Part shown: in pieces, positions 55,007 through 61,215 of the stretch
How positions within the stretch are numbered: the first letter of the stretch is position 1
Layout: every line of letters starts with the position of its first letter
Assembly: GCA_002702705.1 (NCBI GenBank)
Contig: PABH01000025.1
Location: 1 to 61,215 of the forward strand
Source: Anaerolineaceae bacterium
GTDB lineage: Bacteria; Chloroflexota; Anaerolineae; Anaerolineales; Anaerolineaceae
Length of the DNA stretch: 61,215 nt
Direction: 5' to 3'
Translations under genes and position numbers: made by a program
The notes under the pieces: generated by a model
Told to the model about the DNA's origin: nothing
Seen by the model: the letters and a program-made list of their open reading frames with translations, nothing else
Database searches by the model: none

Positions 55007-57382
55007 CTAATCTTTTTTATAACCCAATAAACGTAATGCATTTAATACAACGATAATTGTACTTCCCTCATGAAGTACAACCGCCCAACTAAGCTGTACC
55101 AAACCCAGAACAGAAGTAACAATTAATAATAAGATAACGCCTAAAGAAATGATAAGATTCTGCTGAATAATTAAGCGGCTTGCACGACTTAACCCAACAG
55201 CGAACGGTAGTTTTCCCAAATCATCTGCCATTAACGCAACGTCAGCGGTTTCCAATGCAACCGCTGTTCCAGCACCACCCAAAGAAATTCCAACGGTGGC
55301 AGCAGCCAATGCGGGTGCATCGTTCACCCCATCGCCTGTCATCGCTACTGCTCCATATTTTTTTTGTAACCGTTGAATCGTTTTTAGTTTTTCTTGCGGC
55401 AATAATTCAGCTTCCACATCAGTCACACCAATCAAACCAGAAATTTTATTTGCAACCTTTTGGTTATCTCCTGTTAACATGATCAAATGACTAATTCCTA
55501 ATTTTCGCAAGTGATCCAAAACCAATTTTACATTCGGACGTGGAACATCGGCTAATCCCAACACCCCCACGATATGGTCACCCTTGCTGATAAGCATTGT
55601 TGTTTTTCCGTCTTCCTCGAGACTCATCAGTTTTTCTCGGATGGGTCCTGTAATTTGAATTTCTTCTTCCTCAAATAATTTGAAGGAACCCATCCAAACA
55701 GGCAAACCATTTACCCGGCTTTTCACCCCCTTGCCAGGAACATTTTCTAAACCATCAGCTTTGGGGATCGATAAATTTTTGTTTCGTGCAGCACGAACAA
55801 CAGCCATTGCTAATGGATGATTTGAGTGTAATTCAACCGCAGCTGCTAGACCTAACAAATCATCAGCAGACATACTGTTTTCCGGTAAAACATCCGTTAC
55901 TTCAAATTGTCCCTTAGTAAGCGTGCCGGTTTTATCAAAAGCCATTGCCTTTAATTGACCTAAATTTTCCAAATGAACGCCACCTTTTATCAGTACTCCA
56001 TTCCGTGCGGCTTGTGCAATGCCTGCCAACACGGCAGCCGGGGTTCCAATTGCCAATGCACATGGGGAAGCCGCTACAAGCAATAACATCGCTCGATAAA
56101 AACTATCGGAGAATGGCATCCAAGAGAATAACGGTGGTAATGCAGCCACCAAAATCACCAATACTAAAACAACGGGTACAAACCAGGTTGTGAACCGTTC
56201 TGTAAATTGTTGTGTCGGGCTTTGTTGTCCCTGTGCTTCAGCAACCATTTCCATCACACGGCTGAGCGTATTGTCCTTTGCAAGTCGTGTGATTTCCACC
56301 TCTAATGCAGCATCCTGATTGATTGTCCCAGCAAACACTTCATCCCCAGGTTGCTTTTGTACTGGCATCGATTCCCCTGTGATGGGGCTCTGGTCTACTG
56401 CACTTTCACCCCGGATAATTTTTCCATCTACTGCAATACGATCTCCCGGACGAACGATGACGATCTCGCCAACCATAAGTTCTTCAACAGGTGAAACCAC
56501 AATTGAACCTTCGCGTCGAACGCGAGCAGTTTTTGGCATCAATTCTCCAAGTGCATTTACAGCATTCCGCGCCCGTTCCAAAGCAAAATGTTCTCCAGCA
56601 TGACCCAAGCCAAATAAAAACAATAAAAACGATCCTTCAGCCCAAGCCCCTAAAAAAGCTGCGCCTAGAGCTGCGGCTAACATTAATACATCCGTATCAA
56701 ATTTCCCACGCATAACAGCTGGTACAGCGTGGCGCATCAAATCAAAACCACCCGTTAGGTACGATAATAGATAAAACGTGATTACCACCCCACCTGGCAT
56801 CTCCGTAAACATTTCACTCAACCAACCAATCAATAAAAACAAACCGCTCATCCCAACAATAACAAGATCCGAGTGCTCCTGCAAAATAAACCATAAATTT
56901 CTTGTTTGTTCACCCGCCGTGGTTACAATCGGTTTTGATCGGGGTATCGCCCCGAAGTTACGCATGGTATCCCGTATTTGGTCTGATGATAATTCTTGTT
57001 GATCATATGCCACCAAGGCCAAGCCCGCCGCATAATTTAACCTTGCATGCAGCATTCCTCCTAAATTTTCAAGTGCTTCACCAACCACAATCGCAGAATC
57101 TGCACTTTCTAAACCATCAAAGGGTATTTCTTCATGAACATATCCATTACTTAATTCCGCTCCTGCTTTTTGGGCTAAACGTTTTACCGCCGATAAAGAA
57201 ATCAGGTTTGGATCATAATGGATACATAAATCGATCGGATCATGATCTACATGGAGATGCGTTTCTATTATGCCTTTATGTACTTGTAAACGGTCCTGTA
57301 GTTCTTCAATACATGGATCACATTCATCATCCCAATCGGACAATAGGACAGAAAGTGTGATTTCCACTGTTTTTTCAGTCAT
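55007..57382 (-). CDS. P1B-4 metal-transporting ATPase
   Basis: 791 residues from ATG 57382 (SD AGGA); an upstream in-frame ATG at 57439 lacks an SD. Two degenerate HMA-like domains (about 5-150) open the protein; the first has CDPC (Cys21/Cys24). Two regions of helices precede an A-domain (GESAVDQSPITGESMP). The sixth helix has SPCALA near 444, the phosphorylation site is DKTGT near 487, the hinge TGDGVNDAPA lies near 680 and the last helix carries HEGST. SPC plus HEGxT is the P1B-4 signature, seen in Co2+/Fe2+/Ni2+ exporters, not the Zn/Cd CPC group. Metal specificity is not determined. Confidence 0.88.
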   Translation of the reverse strand: MTEKTVEITLSVLLSDWDDECDPCIEELQDRLQVHKGIIETHLHVDHDPIDLCIHYDPNLISLSAVKRLAQKAGAELSNGYVHEEIPFDGLESADSAIVVGEALENLGGMLHARLNYAAGLALVAYDQQELSSDQIRDTMRNFGAIPRSKPIVTTAGEQTRNLWFILQEHSDLVIVGMSGLFLLIGWLSEMFTEMPGGVVITFYLLSYLTGGFDLMRHAVPAVMRGKFDTDVLMLAAALGAAFLGAWAEGSFLLFLFGLGHAGEHFALERARNAVNALGELMPKTARVRREGSIVVSPVEELMVGEIVIVRPGDRIAVDGKIIRGESAVDQSPITGESMPVQKQPGDEVFAGTINQDAALEVEITRLAKDNTLSRVMEMVAEAQGQQSPTQQFTERFTTWFVPVVLVLVILVAALPPLFSWMPFSDSFYRAMLLLVAASPCALAIGTPAAVLAGIAQAARNGVLIKGGVHLENLGQLKAMAFDKTGTLTKGQFEVTDVLPENSMSADDLLGLAAAVELHSNHPLAMAVVRAARNKNLSIPKADGLENVPGKGVKSRVNGLPVWMGSFKLFEEEEIQITGPIREKLMSLEEDGKTTMLISKGDHIVGVLGLADVPRPNVKLVLDHLRKLGISHLIMLTGDNQKVANKISGLIGVTDVEAELLPQEKLKTIQRLQKKYGAVAMTGDGVNDAPALAAATVGISLGGAGTAVALETADVALMADDLGKLPFAVGLSRASRLIIQQNLIISLGVILLLIVTSVLGLVQLSWAVVLHEGSTIIVVLNALRLLGYKKD

Positions 57383-57715
57383 TTGTTTTTTTCCTATATA
57401 ACGGCGAAGAATAGTTCTGTTGTGGATTTTAAACAACACGAAATATTAAAGATTTTAAGTATTGTTTTAATTTTAACTGGTCGTATTCATGAAGCAACTC
57501 GCCATCCATCCTTTTTTAGCTATAAAATAAATAAATTTACTCATATAGGGAGATTCCCCATAAAAAAGGTAGGGATATCCCTATCAGAAATTATATTTAA
57601 TATTATAAAAACCTGCCACACAATAGGAAATAGGCCGTGTTTAAATATCCTCATAGCAGACAACCAATAAATTTTTGCCCAAATTTATTCCATCAGTTTC
57701 TGCATTAGGAAAAAT
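57383..57715. other. Gene-free region, ATPase promoter and MscS 3' end
   Basis: This 333-base gap lies between the ATPase start and the MscS stop. It holds the promoter and dyads listed separately. No strong intrinsic terminator for the MscS gene is visible, and no further gene. Confidence 0.5.
57546..57607 (-). promoter_or_regulatory. Putative promoter and palindromic operator of the P1B-4 ATPase gene
   Basis: On the minus strand TATAAT (57,607-57,602) has a weak -35 TTTCCT 17 bases before it. A perfect 14-bp palindrome TAGGGATATCCCTA lies at 57,570-57,583, just past the predicted start of transcription, and a related dyad GGGA-GAT-TCCC lies at 57,548-57,558. Two similar dyads 20-25 bases apart would suit a dimeric metal sensor, which is inferred. 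Confidence 0.4.
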
Positions 57716-58936
57716 TTAATTCGTAAATGTATGTCCTAATTTCGAAAAATCAAGACCCGTTGGCTGCTGGAATACACGAAGGTCAAATGTATTGGCAGAA
57801 GCTAATAAATGATCAAATATTTCTGCTTGGATTGCTTCATATTTCGTCCATTCGGTTGTTTTTGTAAACACATAAATTTCAATTGGTAATCCTGTCGTTG
57901 TTGGAGCTAACGCACGCACCAAAAATGGCATTCCATTTTGGATGATATCAACCCTGTTATGCAGATAGGCGACAATATAGTGACGGAATATTTCGATATT
58001 TGTTATTTGAGGTCCATCTAAAATATCATCAAAATGATCTTCGTGCTTTTGCTTATACGAATTCAGTTCCAATATCTTTTGGTTCATTAAATCCGTTATA
58101 ATATCGACCTTCTTAAGCCTCTCTAACAACGCTGTTTCACAAAACTTGATACTGAGCATATCAACGGTAATGCAACGTTGAATCCGGCGTCCTCCGCTTT
58201 CTTGCATTCCGCGCCAATTCTTGTAAGCCACATCCACTATCTTGTATGTTGGAATAACAGTGTAAGTCATATCAAAATTGCGAATTTTGATGGTATGCAA
58301 GGTGACATTGACCACATCTCCATCAGCACCATAACTGGGTACTTCAATCCAATCACCTTCTTTTAAGAGATCATTCGCGACAATTTGCACACTGGCAACC
58401 AGAGATAAAATAGTAGATTGAAAAACAAGTAGGATCACCGCTGTTAATGCCCCCAAACCAGTTAATAATACCCAGGGAGACTGTCCTGTCAGTATAGCGA
58501 CACTTAAAATTACCGCAATAGCATAAAAGAGAAGCTTCGCTAAATCGAGATAACTTTGGATGCTAACACCATTGTAATGTTTGCTTTTTTCATAAATCTC
58601 ATTAATTGCGTTTAACAATCCATTAATTGTTAGCGTTGAAATCCAAAGAATAAAAAATAAAGCAACTTTTGAGAGAATAATTTGAATAGTCGGAAAAAAA
58701 TATGCAAGTCCGTAAATCAAAATAAATGGTGTTAACCAGGCTACCCGGAAAGGTGATATATGCTTTATAAGAATATCATCGGTCTTGTTTTTGGTTCGGG
58801 CAGAAATAGAAATTAAACTTCGAACAATCACCTGCCGCGTGAAGATAAATGAAACCACACATAACAACACCAATACCCAAACAGAGAGGGTTGGATTTTG
58901 CTGAATCCAGGCTGTAATTTGTTCAGAATTTGGCAT
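57716..58936 (-). CDS. MscS-family mechanosensitive channel
   Basis: 406 residues from ATG 58936 with a strong SD (GGAGG); the upstream ATG at 59005 is not supported. Four or five hydrophobic helices (about 12-190) come before the MscS beta domain (LLKEGDWIEVPSYGADGDVVNVTLHTI, then YTVIPTYKI). The pore-lining helix region is ALTAVILLVFQSTILSLVAS. It acts as a membrane-tension valve in hypo-osmotic shock. The extended C-terminus (INVDITDLMNQK-like) resembles the YbdG/YnaI-type or plant MSL-like group. Confidence 0.9.
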   Translation of the reverse strand: MPNSEQITAWIQQNPTLSVWVLVLLCVVSFIFTRQVIVRSLISISARTKNKTDDILIKHISPFRVAWLTPFILIYGLAYFFPTIQIILSKVALFFILWISTLTINGLLNAINEIYEKSKHYNGVSIQSYLDLAKLLFYAIAVILSVAILTGQSPWVLLTGLGALTAVILLVFQSTILSLVASVQIVANDLLKEGDWIEVPSYGADGDVVNVTLHTIKIRNFDMTYTVIPTYKIVDVAYKNWRGMQESGGRRIQRCITVDMLSIKFCETALLERLKKVDIITDLMNQKILELNSYKQKHEDHFDDILDGPQITNIEIFRHYIVAYLHNRVDIIQNGMPFLVRALAPTTTGLPIEIYVFTKTTEWTKYEAIQAEIFDHLLASANTFDLRVFQQPTGLDFSKLGHTFTN

Positions 58937-59318
58937 AAAACCTCCAGCGAAAATTATTGGAGCATAAGGAGAAAGATTTATGGAATCACGGTTATATTGA
59001 TTCATCTACCGATAAACAAATTGATAAATTTGATTATAGCGATTCATTTCCATTTTCCAAATATTTAACTATATATTTGATAATATTTATCCGTTTTCTT
59101 CAAGCAATTAATTGACCCTCTTATCTCTGACTTGCTTTTTCTTATTACAATCATGATTATCACAAAAGTAAAAAATAACTTAATATCCTCGTACTCTAAA
59201 AACCCCATTCGTCCAAAGATATATCCTTATTTATATCCCACGCCTATATCCTGATGGATTTCTTAGTATAAACGACTATGTTACTTTATAAAGTAAGTTT
59301 CGATAAAAGGTGGACTAT
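58937..59318. other. Divergent gene-free region
   Basis: 382 bases between the MscS gene and the secreted two-repeat gene. It is AT-rich and must contain their promoters, but no box pair stood out. No gene or hairpin of note. Confidence 0.5.
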
Positions 59319-61019
59319 ATGAATAAAAAAATATTTTCAAACCATGCTTCAACATGGCTTACTGTTTTAGTATTTATCGCGTTATTAGCCACAATGTTCG
59401 GGTCGACAGACTCAGTGACAGCTCAGGAGATTTTTGATGGAAATAATACACTTGGGCAGTCTTTTGTTTATACATTAACTGGTGGTGTAACCGTAGATGG
59501 TGTGGGGTTACGTGGAGTTGGCAGCGGGAATATTTACCTGACGGGCATTCCTGCGGGTGCAACTGTGTTTCGAGCTCACCTCTACTGGGGAACACTTGGT
59601 AATTCTAACACCTATACGCAGCCAAGTTTAAATGGGAACCCCGTTTCTGGACAATTAATTGGCACAACTGGCGACACTGGATGGTTTGTACAAAACAATT
59701 TTGTGTACCGGGCCGATGTCACAAGCTTAGTAAGTGGCAATGGAACATACACAATCAGCGGACTTCCATCAGACCGGCTTGCTGGTAATGATTCTCAAGG
59801 CGCTTCATTGGTTGTCATTTATCGTGATAATACCCAACCCCGCCGCACCATCCTCATTAATGATGGTGCCGTCGCATTGAATGATATCCGCCCAACGCAT
59901 ACCAACACCATCACTGGTTTTGAAGCTGATTCACCGGTTGGGGAAGCAAAAGTTACTTATTTGGTTGGAGATGGACAAGCTATTTGGGACGATGAAAGTA
60001 TTTTATTTAATGGTACTTCGATTGCCAACGGAGTTTTTTCCGGTGTGGATGGTGACTATTGGGGTTCACATACTTTTGATGTAACCGATTTAATGACAGA
60101 TAACACTGCTACCACCACTTTAAGGATTACAGGCCAGGATACCGAAGACCCAGATTATTTATTATGGGCTGCTACTATCTTTTCTATCACTGCTTCTGAA
60201 CCAGTAACAACAAACCAGTTATCACAAAACTTAAATCAGACATTTTTTGGAGATGTAACTTCGGCTGGTGTGGGGCTTCGCGGTACAGGTATAGGAACAA
60301 TTAATCTTTCAGGTATTCCCGATAATACCTATGTCCATCAAGCCTATTTGTATTGGGCTACACTGGGTAACTCAAGCGGTTATTTGAATCCACAATTAGA
60401 TGGGAATACTGTAAATGGGGAGCTTATTGGTACATCAGCGGATACTTGTTGGGGTGCCGCTGCAAATTATGTTTATCGAGCTGATGTAACAGATCTAGTT
60501 CGTGAGAATGGAGACTACACCATCAGTGGGCTACCAAATGACCTGGCTGGCGGAAACGACTCTCAAGGAGCTTCCCTGGTTGTGATTTATGGATATGGTA
60601 TCACCGGTCTCTACCGTACTATTATTATCAACGATGGTGCAGTAACACTAGATTTAGTAACAAACAGTTACACGGATACCTTGGGTGACTTTTTTGCAGA
60701 TCAACCCAACGCCCAAACACATATGACTTACCTCATTGGTGATGGACAGTCAGCATGGGACAGTGGTAGTATCTCATTTGAGGGACAACCTATCGCAGGA
60801 AGTGTGTTTAATGGTGCGGATGGAGATTTTTGGGGCACCTTAAGGTTTGATGTAACCGGATTAATTTCTGAACCTGATGCAACTACTACGATTAACAATG
60901 ATCCTCCGGGAAATACCAATACACCTGACTGTCTATTGTGGGCTGCGTCAATTTTATCCGTAGAAACCGAGCCCCCCGTATTTAATCACTTTATTTACTT
61001 ACCCATAGTTATAAAGTAA
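59319..61019 (+). CDS. Secreted protein of two tandem DUF3344-like domains
   Basis: 566 residues from ATG 59319 (SD AGGTGG); a GTG at 59310 is less likely. A signal peptide ends near SVTAQE. Two copies of a ~260-residue domain follow (about 45-295 and 305-540) sharing VGLRGxGxGxIxLxGIP, LYWxTLGNS, YRADVT, TISGLP, NDSQGASLVVIY, INDGAV and YL(V/I)GDGQ. This resembles the DUF3344 domain. The tail HFIYLPIVIK matches the other secreted proteins. It is a single-gene unit closed by the terminator at 61,041. Function is unknown. Confidence 0.8.
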   Translation: MNKKIFSNHASTWLTVLVFIALLATMFGSTDSVTAQEIFDGNNTLGQSFVYTLTGGVTVDGVGLRGVGSGNIYLTGIPAGATVFRAHLYWGTLGNSNTYTQPSLNGNPVSGQLIGTTGDTGWFVQNNFVYRADVTSLVSGNGTYTISGLPSDRLAGNDSQGASLVVIYRDNTQPRRTILINDGAVALNDIRPTHTNTITGFEADSPVGEAKVTYLVGDGQAIWDDESILFNGTSIANGVFSGVDGDYWGSHTFDVTDLMTDNTATTTLRITGQDTEDPDYLLWAATIFSITASEPVTTNQLSQNLNQTFFGDVTSAGVGLRGTGIGTINLSGIPDNTYVHQAYLYWATLGNSSGYLNPQLDGNTVNGELIGTSADTCWGAAANYVYRADVTDLVRENGDYTISGLPNDLAGGNDSQGASLVVIYGYGITGLYRTIIINDGAVTLDLVTNSYTDTLGDFFADQPNAQTHMTYLIGDGQSAWDSGSISFEGQPIAGSVFNGADGDFWGTLRFDVTGLISEPDATTTINNDPPGNTNTPDCLLWAASILSVETEPPVFNHFIYLPIVIK

Positions 61020-61040
61020 GCATTTTACAGTTCTAGAAAC

Positions 61041-61080
61041 AAGGTGGTTGCAGTATATAATTTCAACCACCTTTTTATTT
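61041..61080 (+). terminator. Terminator of the secreted two-repeat gene
   Basis: A perfect 10-bp stem (AAGGTGGTTG, 61,041-61,050, against 61,064-61,073) followed by a T-rich run. It lies 21 bases after the stop codon. Confidence 0.9.
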
Positions 61081-61122
61081 TTATCCGGAATTCTCAAAAA
61101 GAATCATTTCATTAAAATCATA

Positions 61123-61195
61123 ACCACCCGTTTTACGGGTGGTTTGCTCTGAGGCTAAAAGCCTCTGTTACCGGCCAGCGCCTAAAGACGCTGGC
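61123..61195. repeat. Cluster of three hairpins at the right edge
   Basis: Three stems in 73 bases: ACCACCCG/CGGGTGGT (61,123-61,130 and 61,136-61,143), GAGGCT/AGCCTC (61,151-61,165) and GCCAGCG/CGCTGGC (61,174-61,180 and 61,189-61,195). Closely spaced hairpins with short loops are typical of IS200/IS605-type ends and of the guide-RNA end of TnpB elements. The window stops before any transposase or TnpB gene could be seen, so this is only a suggestion. Confidence 0.4.
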
Positions 61196-61215
61196 TTTCA
61201 CTTTGTTCAAGCCAA

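Noticed and set aside
54649-55041. A 130-codon open frame on the minus strand over chaB
   Set aside because: It is antisense to the conserved chaB gene and crosses a terminator; no SD or recognisable motif.
56902-57360. A 152-codon open frame on the plus strand inside the metal ATPase gene
   Set aside because: It lies opposite a well-conserved ATPase region, has no ribosome site and gives a His/Leu-rich product without family features.

Overview
The window is AT-rich bacterial DNA that looks like an Anaerolineae-type Chloroflexota genome. That is an inference from protein features, not from a marker gene. Four large secreted proteins end in a short [YF]-[LIM]-P-hydrophobic-[KR] tail, a LysM protein carries a four-Cys N-terminus (CPYLGL...) and a Pro/Thr-rich tail, and a deazaflavin (F420)-type oxidoreductase is present. 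No rRNA, tRNA or CRISPR array was seen.

Region 1 (about 150-49,491, all on the minus strand, transcribed right to left) is one very large surface-glycan locus. It opens with a Wzm/Wzt-type ABC exporter (49,491-47,288). Next come a GT2 enzyme, a sugar-1-phosphate cytidylyltransferase and an SDR epimerase, then two paralogous secreted proteins with beta-sandwich and InlB-like repeats. A 15-bp hairpin at 38,794-38,827 separates this part from the rest. The second part carries zinc-ribbon SAM methyltransferases, a GNAT/FemAB-like acyltransferase, two tandem asparagine-synthetase-like proteins lacking the Cys2 nucleophile, a second cytidylyltransferase and an APH-fold kinase. It continues with a contiguous KdsB-KdsD-KdsA set for CMP-KDO, many GT4/GT2 glycosyltransferases, a polysaccharide deacetylase, an O-antigen-ligase/polymerase-like membrane protein and a CapK/PaaK-like adenylating enzyme. 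Then follow a priming sugar-phosphate transferase fused to a nucleotide-binding domain and a degenerate GGDEF domain, a LegB-like dehydratase / nucleotidyltransferase / aminotransferase trio, and a Wzz-BY-kinase fusion. The locus ends with the LysM protein, a nine-repeat adhesin-like protein and a strong terminator (100-130). Start and stop codons overlap or lie a few bases apart almost throughout, so long polycistronic transcription is likely.

Region 2 (49,492-50,233) is a gap with decayed coding traces and short hairpins but no intact gene.

Region 3 (50,234-61,019) holds ordinary housekeeping, stress and surface genes in mixed orientation: an SGNH-like secreted protein, a small helical protein, a flavin disulfide reductase, an F420-type LLM oxidoreductase, ChaB, a P1B-4 metal ATPase with a palindrome near its putative promoter, an MscS channel and a secreted two-repeat protein. 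The right edge (61,123-61,195) is a cluster of three hairpins that recalls an IS200/IS605-type end.

The most noteworthy points are the three-domain priming transferase with two altered motifs, a KDO pathway in an organism not expected to have lipid A, the Cys-less amidotransferase pair, and the shared C-terminal tail on the secreted proteins.
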